Assembly: GCA_025210345.1 (NCBI GenBank)
Contig: JAOARX010000008.1
Location: 118,038 to 182,037, forward strand
Source of the DNA: Pelagimonas sp.
Lineage (GTDB): Bacteria; Pseudomonadota; Alphaproteobacteria; Rhodobacterales; Rhodobacteraceae
Direction: 5' to 3'
DNA: 64,000 bases
A program made the translations under genes and the position numbers. The notes below the pieces were generated by a model. It ran no database searches and had not been told where the DNA came from. It worked only from the letters and a program-made list of their open reading frames with translations. Below, in pieces: positions 30,923 to 38,956 of this stretch (positions are counted from its first letter, which is position 1; every line of letters starts with the position of its first letter).

Positions 30923-31822
30923 ATGAAACGCACCCTTTTGGCTGGCCTGACGCTGGCCGTCTGCCTTCCGGCATTCGCTGCGGCCGACACCGTCACCGTT
31001 GAAACCGCACTAGGTGCGGTCGAATCCCCCCGGGCGCCGAAAACCGTTGCTGTTCTGGATCTGGCGGCGGTCGATACGCTTGAAGCCCTGGACATCACGA
31101 TCGCGGGCGTTCCGAACCCGGTCTACCTCGATTATCTTGACGACACCGCTGCGGTGGCAACCCCGGTGGGGAGCCTGTTCGAACCCGATTTCGAAGCGCT
31201 CGCGATCATGGCCCCCGATCTGATTATCGCGGGTGGCCGCTCTTCTAAACAAGTCGGGCCGCTGTCCCGGGTCTCGACCACACTCGATATGACCATCCGC
31301 GGTGGGGATCTGGTTGAACAGGCAAAGGCACGCACCACCGCCTATGGCAAGATCTTTGGGAAAGAACAGGCCGCAGCCGATCTGAACGCCGCTCTGGACG
31401 ACAAAATCAATGCGGTCTCGGCCGCGATCCAAGGCAAGGGAACCGCGCTGATCGTGCTGACCAATGGCGGCAAAGTGTCGGCCTATGGCAAGGAGTCGCG
31501 CTTTGGCTGGCTGCACACCGCAACCGGACTGCCGGAAGCACACGACAAGATCAGCGCCGAAACCCATGGCGAAGCGGTCTCGTTCGAGTTCATCGCACAA
31601 ACCAACCCGGACTGGCTGTTGGTTGTCGACCGCGGCGCGGCCATCGGCAAGGCGGGCGAAGCCGCTTCGGCCACATTGGACAACCCGCTTGTCGCGGGCA
31701 CCAAAGCCGGCAAAGCCAACCAGATCATTTATCTGAATTCCGGCCCCCTCTATATCGCTGGAGGTGGCTTGCAGTCGATGATGGGCACATTGGATGACCT
31801 TCTGGTGGCCTTTGGCGGCTAA
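30923..31822 (+). CDS. Siderophore ABC transporter substrate-binding protein
   Basis: This 299-residue periplasmic protein binds a ferric siderophore and delivers it to the permeases that follow. A signal peptide (residues 1-22) precedes a class III binding fold (FecB/CeuE type) with PDLIIAGGRSSKQV near residue 97 and a catecholate-protein-like SAYGKESRFGWLHTATGL near residue 190. The gene order binding protein, permease, permease, ATPase resembles the Vibrio VctPDGC and Campylobacter CeuBCDE sets. GAGGACATCAT precedes the ATG. A catecholate substrate is probable, by family only. Confidence 0.88.
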   Translation: MKRTLLAGLTLAVCLPAFAAADTVTVETALGAVESPRAPKTVAVLDLAAVDTLEALDITIAGVPNPVYLDYLDDTAAVATPVGSLFEPDFEALAIMAPDLIIAGGRSSKQVGPLSRVSTTLDMTIRGGDLVEQAKARTTAYGKIFGKEQAAADLNAALDDKINAVSAAIQGKGTALIVLTNGGKVSAYGKESRFGWLHTATGLPEAHDKISAETHGEAVSFEFIAQTNPDWLLVVDRGAAIGKAGEAASATLDNPLVAGTKAGKANQIIYLNSGPLYIAGGGLQSMMGTLDDLLVAFGG

Positions 31823-31827
31823 GCCAC

Positions 31828-32772
31828 GTGCGCAATCCTATCGTCATATCCTTTCTATTCGTCCTGTTGATCGGGGCGAGTATTTCCATTGGGGCCGCGT
31901 CACTTTGGCAAGGGGATCTTGAGGCGGGCTGGTTGATTGCGGTCAGCCGTTTCCCCCGCACCGCCGCGGCGCTTTTGGCGGGGGCGGGCCTGGCCCTGGC
32001 CGGTGTCGTCACCCAACTGGCGGTTCAGAACCGGCTGGTTGAGCCCTCTTTGACGGGAACACCCGAGGCCGCGATGATCGGCTTGCTGGCGATCACGCTG
32101 ATCGCCCCTGGCTCGGCGCTGATCTGGAAGATGACCGTTGCGGCCATCGCCGCTTTGATCGGTACGATCGGGTTTCTGGCCCTGGCCCGCCACGTCCCGC
32201 GTAAAGACCCGATATTGTTGCCAATTGTCGGGATCGTCTATGGTGGCATTCTGGGGGCACTGGCGTTAGGCGGGGCCTGGATCACCGACCTGATGCAGTA
32301 TTTGGGCGCGTGGCGGCTGGGTGAGTTTTCGGGCGTGGTTCAGGGGCGATACGAACTGTTGTGGGCCATCGCCGGGCTTGCGGGATTGCTGTACCTGTTC
32401 GCGGATCGCATCACCCTGTTGTCGCTTGGGGAAATCCAGGCGCGGTCACTGGGGTTGAACTATGCTCAGACGCGATGGGTTGGGCTTGGCATCGTATCCT
32501 GCATCACGGCGCTTGTGGTTGTCACCGTGGGCGCCTTGCCCTTTATCGGTCTGGTCGCGCCGAACATTGTGTCGCGTCTCAAGGGTGATGATCTGCGGCA
32601 CAACCTGCCGCTTGTCGCCAGTCTTGGCGCCGGAGCGGTTCTGGCGGCAGATGTGATCGGCCGCGTGATCCGCTATCCCTATGAAATTCCGGCAGGCACC
32701 GTGTTTGCCGTGATCGGCGCGGCGATCTTTCTTTGGCTGCTGCACCGCCCGACGAGGTATGCGGGTGGCTAG
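31828..32772 (+). CDS. Siderophore ABC transporter permease (first)
   Basis: The 314-residue protein is a FecCD-family permease with about nine spans. The conserved loop GAALAGVVTQLAVQN-like segment near residue 55 (AGAGLALAGVVTQ) and the cytoplasmic coupling region near the C-terminal GLVAPNIVSRL are visible. The start is GTG at 31828, 5 bp after the binding-protein stop. It overlaps the next permease by 14 bp, so the two are translated together and probably form a heterodimer. Confidence 0.9.
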   Translation: MRNPIVISFLFVLLIGASISIGAASLWQGDLEAGWLIAVSRFPRTAAALLAGAGLALAGVVTQLAVQNRLVEPSLTGTPEAAMIGLLAITLIAPGSALIWKMTVAAIAALIGTIGFLALARHVPRKDPILLPIVGIVYGGILGALALGGAWITDLMQYLGAWRLGEFSGVVQGRYELLWAIAGLAGLLYLFADRITLLSLGEIQARSLGLNYAQTRWVGLGIVSCITALVVVTVGALPFIGLVAPNIVSRLKGDDLRHNLPLVASLGAGAVLAADVIGRVIRYPYEIPAGTVFAVIGAAIFLWLLHRPTRYAGG

Positions 32773-33709
32773 GCAACGACTTATCCTTTTGACGCTGGCG
32801 GTTGTGGCCATGTCGGTGCTGTTCCTTGGCTGGAACCTGCGCGGCCCGGTGTTGTTTATCCTTGAGCTACGGATCACCAAACTGTTGGCGCTGTTGCTGG
32901 TCGGTGCCGCGACAGGCGTCGCAACGGTCCTGTTTCAGACGGTTGCGAACAATCGCCTGCTCACGCCGGGGCTGGTGGGGTTTGATGCCTTGTTCGTATT
33001 TTTGCAAACGCTGTTGATTTTGACACTTGGCGGCGTGGGGTATGCCCAGCTGCCCAAAGGCTTTGGGTTCGTGATCGAGACCCTCGTCCTGCTGATCGCG
33101 GCTCTGGCCCTTTTCCAGACGCTCCTGCGCAGATCCGCAGATGACATGATGAAGATGGTTCTGACCGGGATCATCCTTGGAACGCTGCTGCGTGGATTGG
33201 CCGAGATGGGTCAGCGCCTGCTAGATCCTTCCGAATTCGCGATGGTTCAGCAAACCATGTTCGCAAGCTTCGGAGCCGTCGACCCCGGGCGCCTGACCCT
33301 GTCTGGGATCGTTTTTGTCGGGGTATTCGCGGCGGCGCTGCGGCTGTCGCCGGCACTGGATGTCGCGGCCCTGGGGCGTCAACGCGCCCGCAGTCTTGGG
33401 CTTGGATACGATCGGTTGATCCGCCAGGCCCTTGGAATGCTGTCGGTTCTGATTGCGGTGTCCACCGCGCTGGTTGGGCCCATAACCTTTCTGGGGCTGC
33501 TGGCCGCAAGCCTTGCGCGCGAAGTGATCCCGGATCATCGCCACCTCATCATCCTGCCCGCAAGCGCCCTGTTGGGGGCGCTGATCCTTGTCACCGGGCA
33601 GGTCCTGTTCGAACGCCTCCTGGGTTTGCAATCCACGCTTGCGGTTGTTGTCGAACTGTTTGGAGGCGCGGCGTTCCTGTTTTTGATCCTGCGACGGAGA
33701 TCACGATGA
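32759..33709 (+). CDS. Siderophore ABC transporter permease (second)
   Basis: This 316-residue FecCD-type permease also has about nine spans, with VGAATGVATVLFQTVANN near residue 48 and the coupling loop ITFLGLLAASLARE near residue 245. The sequence differs clearly from the first permease, consistent with a heterodimeric channel. It overlaps its upstream partner by 14 bp and the ATPase by 4 bp (ATGA). Confidence 0.9.
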   Translation: MRVARQRLILLTLAVVAMSVLFLGWNLRGPVLFILELRITKLLALLLVGAATGVATVLFQTVANNRLLTPGLVGFDALFVFLQTLLILTLGGVGYAQLPKGFGFVIETLVLLIAALALFQTLLRRSADDMMKMVLTGIILGTLLRGLAEMGQRLLDPSEFAMVQQTMFASFGAVDPGRLTLSGIVFVGVFAAALRLSPALDVAALGRQRARSLGLGYDRLIRQALGMLSVLIAVSTALVGPITFLGLLAASLAREVIPDHRHLIILPASALLGALILVTGQVLFERLLGLQSTLAVVVELFGGAAFLFLILRRRSR

Positions 33710-34467
33710 TCCAAGTGGACAACCTGAGCTATGGGATCCGCGATGCGCAGATCCTGAATGATATTTCGCTGACCATCCCCACGGGGGGGATCACCGCCTT
33801 GATCGGGCCGAACGGCGCCGGAAAATCCAGCCTGCTTCACTGCATGTCCGGCCTTCAAGATCTTTCGTCCGGGCGGGTTCGTATCGACGGGCAAGACCCT
33901 TTTGCGATGGCAGAGCGGGACCGCGCCTTGCTTGTGGCCCTGTTGCAGCAAAACCCGGACACTGTGCCCCGGCTGAGCGTAGAGGATCTGGTGAGCTTTG
34001 GTCGCTGGCCTCATCATCGGGGGCGCCCCGGCACAACCGACCGGCGGGCTGTGCTTGACGCGCTTGAGGCCTTTGATCTCACGGCGTTTTCGCGGCGTGG
34101 TCTGGGCGCCTTGTCCGGCGGTCAAAGACAGCGCGCCAATGTGGCGATGACCTGGGCGCAGGGCACGCCCTGGTTGTTCCTGGATGAACCCCTCAATGCG
34201 CTAGACCCACGGTATGCCCGTGACCTGATGGAGAGGTTGCACCGGCTCAGCCGTCCGGATGTGTCGCCCCGCAGCGTGGTGGTTGTCTTGCATGACATCA
34301 ACACGGCCGCACGCTGGGCAGATCACGTGGTTGCGCTGAAAGACGGACAGCGCTTTGACAGTGGCCCCACAAGAGAGGTTTTGACCAAAACAAAACTGGT
34401 CGATCTTTATGAAACACCCTTTGAGATCATGGAAACCAAACACCGCTTTGCCGTCATCCCCGCATAG
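33706..34467 (+). CDS. Siderophore ABC transporter ATPase
   Basis: The 253-residue ATPase has Walker A (GPNGAGKSS, about residue 35), a Q-loop (ALLQQNPDTV), the signature LSGGQRQRANVAM, Walker B WLFLDEPLNALD and the switch His in VVLHDINTAARWADH. It belongs to the FepC group. It ends the operon begun at 30923. GC-rich hairpins follow between it and the convergent haem operon. Confidence 0.92.
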   Translation: MIQVDNLSYGIRDAQILNDISLTIPTGGITALIGPNGAGKSSLLHCMSGLQDLSSGRVRIDGQDPFAMAERDRALLVALLQQNPDTVPRLSVEDLVSFGRWPHHRGRPGTTDRRAVLDALEAFDLTAFSRRGLGALSGGQRQRANVAMTWAQGTPWLFLDEPLNALDPRYARDLMERLHRLSRPDVSPRSVVVVLHDINTAARWADHVVALKDGQRFDSGPTREVLTKTKLVDLYETPFEIMETKHRFAVIPA

Positions 34468-34512
34468 GGCCCGCTTAGGGGCGCGCGATGTCACGGACCA
34501 CCCGCCGCTGAG

Positions 34513-34578
34513 GGCTGCCATCCGCAAGGGCGGCAGCCCCAGTTGTCTTATGCCCCGCCCCCTATCGACGCGGGGCAT
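34513..34578. terminator. Two GC-rich hairpins between convergent operons
   Basis: GGCTGCC/GGCAGCC (34513-34538) and ATGCCCCGC/GCGGGGCAT (34550-34578) lie between the siderophore ATPase and the IsdG-like gene, whose stop is at 34584. There is no strong T-run, so shared termination is plausible but unproven. Confidence 0.35.
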
Positions 34579-34583
34579 CGGGA

Positions 34584-34913
34584 TTACGCCGCGTTTGATT
34601 TGGCCGGGATGTGCTGGATGGCAGAAAAGCCCTCAAAGGTCGGATGACCCTCATGCAGCTTGCGGGTCTGACCGGCCCGGGCATGGCTGTCGCGGAATTG
34701 CTGGCTGCGCGTCCACGCGGTGAAATCTTCCTCAGAGGCCCAAACCGTGTGAGAGGCATAGAGAATTTTCCCGTCCTTTTCGGCGCTTTTGAGCATGTGA
34801 AAGTCAACAAAGCCGTCAAACTCATGCAGGCGGCTTTCGCGTGACAACCAAAGGTTTTCAAACGCTTCCGCGTTTTCCAGGGCGACCGTGAACCGGTTCA
34901 TGGCAAGATACAT
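34584..34913 (-). CDS. Antibiotic-biosynthesis-monooxygenase fold protein, probable IsdG-like haem-degrading enzyme
   Basis: The 109-residue dimeric ABM fold is shared by IsdG-type haem oxygenases. The catalytic triad positions match: Asn6, Trp67 and His77 here, compared with Asn7, Trp67 and His77 in IsdG. It lies 15 bp after hmuV and so is probably the last gene of the haem-uptake operon hmuSTUV, where releasing iron from imported haem makes sense. Other ABM proteins act on quinones, so biochemical identity is inferred from triad and context. An ATG at 34913 begins it. Confidence 0.75.
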   Translation of the reverse strand: MYLAMNRFTVALENAEAFENLWLSRESRLHEFDGFVDFHMLKSAEKDGKILYASHTVWASEEDFTAWTRSQQFRDSHARAGQTRKLHEGHPTFEGFSAIQHIPAKSNAA

Positions 34914-34928
34914 ATGATGTCCTTTCGA

Positions 34929-35744
34929 TCATTCGGCTGGGTGCGGCGCAGTTCCCCGCGCCATATGTGGCAATAAGAAGGGTGTGCCCGGTGCAGGTGC
35001 TTGCCCGACGGTCAGGGCACAGCCATATGCGGTGCTCAGGGTCGCATCGGTCATGACATCGACAGGTGCGCCATCGGCCAAAACCGCCCCTTCACTGAGC
35101 AACGTGATGCGGTCGGCATACATCGCGGTCAGGTTCAGATCATGCATCACCGCCACAACCCCACCCCCGCCTTGCGCAAAGTCCGACGCGATCCGCATCA
35201 CCTGCAATTGATGCGCAATATCCAGCGCCGAGACGGGCTCATCCAGGAACAGCCAGCGCGGGTTGTTATCCAGCACCGGCTGCCAGACCTGCGCCAGCAC
35301 CCGGGCCAATTGAACACGCTGCTGTTCGCCGCCTGACAGCTCTTGGAAGTGACGGTTGGCATAGTGCAGCAGATCCACGCGCGCCAGGGCCGCCATTGTC
35401 AGTTCTTCATCACGACCGTGACTATGCGCTGTGCGAACCCCCCGAGTCAGACCGATCTGCACCACCTCTGCCACGGTAAAGGGAAAGGCCAGAACGCTGG
35501 CCTGGGGCAGAACCCCCCGCATCGCAGACAATTCCCATGGCTTCAGGTCAGCAATGTCCACGCCGTTCAGAAAGACATGCCCTGAGTAGGGCAAATCGCC
35601 GGTCAACGCGCGCATCAGCGTGGTTTTGCCCGAACCGTTCGGGCCAACGATGCAGGTGATCTCACCCGCTGCGGCCTCAAAACTCACGCGGTCCAATATT
35701 ACCTTGCGCCCCAGGGCGACGGTTATCTCATTGGCTTGCAACAT
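34929..35744 (-). CDS. hmuV: Haem ABC transporter ATPase HmuV
   Basis: The 271-residue ATPase has Walker A (GPNGSGKTT, near residue 38), Q-loop VLPQASVLAFPF, signature LSGGEQQRVQLARVL, Walker B WLFLDEPVSALD and switch His in AVMHDLNLTAMYAD. The true start is the ATG at 35744, overlapping the hmuU stop; a longer frame exists upstream but is a shadow of hmuU. It drives haem import through HmuU. Confidence 0.92.
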   Translation of the reverse strand: MLQANEITVALGRKVILDRVSFEAAAGEITCIVGPNGSGKTTLMRALTGDLPYSGHVFLNGVDIADLKPWELSAMRGVLPQASVLAFPFTVAEVVQIGLTRGVRTAHSHGRDEELTMAALARVDLLHYANRHFQELSGGEQQRVQLARVLAQVWQPVLDNNPRWLFLDEPVSALDIAHQLQVMRIASDFAQGGGGVVAVMHDLNLTAMYADRITLLSEGAVLADGAPVDVMTDATLSTAYGCALTVGQAPAPGTPFLLPHMARGTAPHPAE

Positions 35745-36832
35745 CACAAATCCACCACGCCGCGCTGGCGCAACAGGATCCAGAGGAACACCGGTGCCCC
35801 CAAAACCGCCATGACAATTCCGATCGGCAGCTCGGCCGGGGCGACGATCACGCGTGAGATCATATCCGCGACCACCAACAAGCTCGCCCCCAACAGGGCC
35901 GCATTTACCAAAAGCGCGCGGTGGTCTGGCCCGGTGGCAAGGCGCAACAGATGCGGCACCACGATGCCGACAAATCCGATCCCCCCGGACACCGCAACCG
36001 CCGCGCCGCTGGCGGCGGCGACCGCCAATATGGCGCCATTTTTCATACGCTGCACGGGAATGCCGATATGATGTGCCGTGGCTTCGCCAAGGGCCAGAGC
36101 ATTCAAGGACCGCCCAAGAAAAAGCGCGCCAATCAAAGCCGCAAGCATAATTGGCGCGGCCCCCAACAGCTTGGCCCAACTGGCCCCGGCCAACGACCCC
36201 ATCCCCCAAAAGGTCAGATCCCGCAGTTGATTGTCGTCGGCCTTGTAAATCAGGATCCCGGCCAGCGCGCCGGTCAGCGCGGCAATTGCAATCCCCGCCA
36301 ACAGCATGGTCGCCACCGAGGTTCGGCCATGCCGGGTCGAGACACGGTACAGCAAGATCACGGTGACCCATCCCCCCAAAAACGCCGCCCATGGCACCAG
36401 GTATTGCCCTACCAGCCCCAACAGCGCCGCCGGTAGCATGCCGCCCAGCACAATCGCCAGGATCGCACCCAGCCCAGCGCCGGCGCTGACACCGACGATG
36501 CCGGGGTCTGCCAGCGGGTTGCGGAACAACCCTTGCATCACCGCCCCCGCCACCGCCAAAGCGGCGCCGACAAGCATGCCCAGCACCAGACGCGGAAGAC
36601 GTATGTCCCAAAGAACCACGGACTCGACCGGGCTTAGGGGGGCGCCGCGCATCAGTTTGGACAAAACCCTACCCAGTGACACATCGGTCGCGCCCACGGT
36701 CAGGCTGATCAGGGCGACCGCCAGTAACAAGAGCGCAAAAAGAACATGCAGGTGCCGGGCACGGGTCAACCGGGACACGGGTTTTTCGACACGATCAACC
36801 CCCGGTGCGATGTCGCTTACCAAGCTCACCAC
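35744..36832 (-). CDS. hmuU: Haem ABC transporter permease HmuU
   Basis: The 362-residue permease belongs to the FecCD family, HmuU branch, with about ten spans and a cytoplasmic N-terminal extension of about 25 residues. Conserved segments include AGAVMQGLFRNPLADPGIVG near residue 93 and GFVGIVVPHLLRL near residue 288. The start is GTG, directly abutting the hmuT stop with GGAG upstream. It works with HmuT and HmuV to move haem across the inner membrane. Confidence 0.93.
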   Translation of the reverse strand: MVSLVSDIAPGVDRVEKPVSRLTRARHLHVLFALLLLAVALISLTVGATDVSLGRVLSKLMRGAPLSPVESVVLWDIRLPRLVLGMLVGAALAVAGAVMQGLFRNPLADPGIVGVSAGAGLGAILAIVLGGMLPAALLGLVGQYLVPWAAFLGGWVTVILLYRVSTRHGRTSVATMLLAGIAIAALTGALAGILIYKADDNQLRDLTFWGMGSLAGASWAKLLGAAPIMLAALIGALFLGRSLNALALGEATAHHIGIPVQRMKNGAILAVAAASGAAVAVSGGIGFVGIVVPHLLRLATGPDHRALLVNAALLGASLLVVADMISRVIVAPAELPIGIVMAVLGAPVFLWILLRQRGVVDL

Positions 36833-37717
36833 TCACTCTCCGTACAGCGCTTGGGTCAGTTCCGTGACGGCTTCGGCCGTGCGTGGGCCAAAGCGCAGCG
36901 CCTTGAGACCATCCACATGGATCAGCGCCCCATTACGCGCTGCCGGGGTCAGGGCCAATGCGGGCATCGAGAACAGCTTTTGTGCCGGGATGGCATGATC
37001 CCCGCCCCGGTTCATCATCAAGATCACATCGGGGGCCGCAGCCAGGACCGCCTCGCCGCTGACCGGTTTATAACCGTCGAACCCCTGCGCGGCGTTCACG
37101 CCCCCCGCCATGCGGATCAGCGCATCTGCCGCCGTGTTCTGGCCGCCCGCTGTCAGCTTTCCGCCATTGGCGCTGAGGATGAACATCACCTTCTTGCGGG
37201 GCCCTTGATAGGCCTCGGCAGCGGCCTCAGCGCTATCAAGCGCGGCGGTGACGTCGCGCGCGAGGGCTTCGGCCTTGTCTTCGACCTCAAGCGCCGCCCC
37301 GACCGTGCGAATTTTCTCTGCGATGGCGTCCCCGTCAAAGCCGTGGGCGACCTCGATGAAATTGATATCCGCCTGTTTGATCACGTCGATGGCCTCTTGC
37401 GGGCCAGAGCCCTCGGCGGACAAGATCATGCTTGCCCCCACCGAAAGCACCCCCTCGGGAGAGAGCGCACGCATATAGCCGACATCCGGCAGGTCGCGCG
37501 CCTGTTCCGGCCAGGTCGAGGTGGTGTCGCGGGCGATAAGGCGGTGGCCTTGATCCAGCGCATACACGATCTCGGTGATTTCCCCGCCGATGGAGAGGAT
37601 TTCAGCATGCGGGTTTTCCACATCCGTCGATTGCTGGGCGCTGACCTGCCAAGCGATGACCGCGCCAAAGAATGCGCTGCCCAAGGCAGCAAAAGACCCG
37701 GAGTTGCCGCGCTTCAT
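36833..37717 (-). CDS. hmuT: Periplasmic haem-binding protein HmuT
   Basis: The 294-residue binding protein has a signal peptide (residues 1-27) and a class III fold, starting with ILSIGGEITEIVYALDQGHR near residue 40. Haem-binding proteins of this group use Tyr; candidates here are Tyr81 and the Tyr in GFDGYKPVSGE. It overlaps hmuS by 4 bp and delivers haem to HmuUV. Confidence 0.92.
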   Translation of the reverse strand: MKRGNSGSFAALGSAFFGAVIAWQVSAQQSTDVENPHAEILSIGGEITEIVYALDQGHRLIARDTTSTWPEQARDLPDVGYMRALSPEGVLSVGASMILSAEGSGPQEAIDVIKQADINFIEVAHGFDGDAIAEKIRTVGAALEVEDKAEALARDVTAALDSAEAAAEAYQGPRKKVMFILSANGGKLTAGGQNTAADALIRMAGGVNAAQGFDGYKPVSGEAVLAAAPDVILMMNRGGDHAIPAQKLFSMPALALTPAARNGALIHVDGLKALRFGPRTAEAVTELTQALYGE

Positions 37718-38760
37718 TGTGTCACCTCTTCGGATTGCAAACCATCAACGATGTCGCGCCATTGGGGCCGTGTGTCCCGCCCCTCGCGGCCCACCGGGAA
37801 GGCCTGGAAAATCAGGTATCCCGCAGCATCAAAGGCCTCGATGGACAGGGCCGGGCCGCGTTTGGTTGGCTTTTCAACGGCATAGACTTCGGCGACGTGA
37901 TCGCTGCGCAGATGCATGTCAAACCCGGGATCAAGAATGTTCTGCCAGGGCCCCATGGATTTTAGCCGATGCAACGGTCCCGTGTGGATCTGGATACAGC
38001 CCTGATTGCCGACAAAAAACATAAAGTCGATGCCGCGGTCGCGCACAGCTTCGAACATCACATCAACGGCCGAGGTCGCAAGTCGGCGCACAAAAGGCGC
38101 CCCGACGATCCGATAGGCCCCAAGGCGGTTCATTTTCAGCTTGGAACAGATGCGCAGGAATTGGTGCGTATCCGTCATGCTGCGCCACTCTTGTTGCAAC
38201 TGGTCCAGCTTTTCGGGGTTGGATTTTGCGGGTTCGGCGGGGGTGCGGGCAGACACGTCTAGCGTATCGGTCTGTGCGTCCAATGCCAGCGCTGACACAA
38301 GTGTGTCCCAAGCGCCCAGATTTGAGCCATCGCGCAGATGCACCTTATGGACCGCATCCCCAGCCGCATCAAACACCTGCAACGAGCGGCGTGTACCGCC
38401 TTCGGTTTCCTTGGTGACAGCAAACGCGCTGCACCAGTGTTTCGGGAACATGCGCAGGTCGATGGTGTCGGTAAAGATCATCGACGCGTGTTCACCGGCG
38501 CGATAGTCGGTATAGATCCCGACCTTTTCATGCACGCAAGACGCGTTGCGGGTCAGCGCCATGACCTCGCCCAGGCATTCGACGGCGGGAATAAGTTTGT
38601 TCGGATGTGATGCGATCCGCGTCGCACCATGCCCTACATTGGCAGCAACCAACTGTGCCTCTGACAGGCCCAATTGTTCGGCCAAGTCACGCTCTCGGGT
38701 CTTGGGATTATTTGCGATCGCGTCGCGAATCTGCGCCGCGCTTTGCGTGTCCAGTGCCAT
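37714..38760 (-). CDS. hmuS: Haemin-degrading factor HmuS
   Basis: HmuS/HemS proteins bind haem in the cytoplasm and either traffic or degrade it. The 348-residue protein has the internal duplication typical of the family, with halves at about 1-170 and 190-345 that share a W-C-S-A-F / V-G-N-Q-G strand arrangement. Its ATG at 38760 begins the hmuSTUV operon, divergent from the haem receptor at 38957. An iron-box-like palindrome lies in the 196-bp gap. Together with the IsdG-like enzyme, two haem-processing proteins are encoded. Confidence 0.92.
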   Translation of the reverse strand: MALDTQSAAQIRDAIANNPKTRERDLAEQLGLSEAQLVAANVGHGATRIASHPNKLIPAVECLGEVMALTRNASCVHEKVGIYTDYRAGEHASMIFTDTIDLRMFPKHWCSAFAVTKETEGGTRRSLQVFDAAGDAVHKVHLRDGSNLGAWDTLVSALALDAQTDTLDVSARTPAEPAKSNPEKLDQLQQEWRSMTDTHQFLRICSKLKMNRLGAYRIVGAPFVRRLATSAVDVMFEAVRDRGIDFMFFVGNQGCIQIHTGPLHRLKSMGPWQNILDPGFDMHLRSDHVAEVYAVEKPTKRGPALSIEAFDAAGYLIFQAFPVGREGRDTRPQWRDIVDGLQSEEVTQ

Positions 38761-38839
38761 GGCATCCTCGTATGATGGGGACTAAGAGGTGCTGGCATGG
38801 CAGTGCGAATGCACTGGTTTGCTGGCTCAATTCTATATC

Positions 38840-38856
38840 TTGACTATTTTAGTTAA
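38840..38856. promoter_or_regulatory. Iron-box-like palindrome between hmuS and the haem receptor
   Basis: TTGACTA and TAGTTAA flank a 3-nt centre, a 17-bp palindrome with one mismatch and a near match to TGA-N9-TCA. It has the same length and left arm as the site at 28446. Placed in the divergent gap, it could repress both haem transcripts when iron is plentiful. Confidence 0.55.
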
Positions 38857-38956
38857 CAAAGATAGGCCCCGCAAGCATGAAATGCAGAGCAGTGCTCTTC
38901 ATTTGCCAGCCCTGTGCCAGCAGCTTTCCAAAAAACAAAACTGACAGAGGGACAAA

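Noticed and set aside
34929..36611. A single 560-residue frame covering hmuV and part of hmuU
   Set aside because: The first 289 residues are a low-complexity shadow of the hmuU frame. The ATPase begins at the ATG at 35744, which overlaps the hmuU stop.
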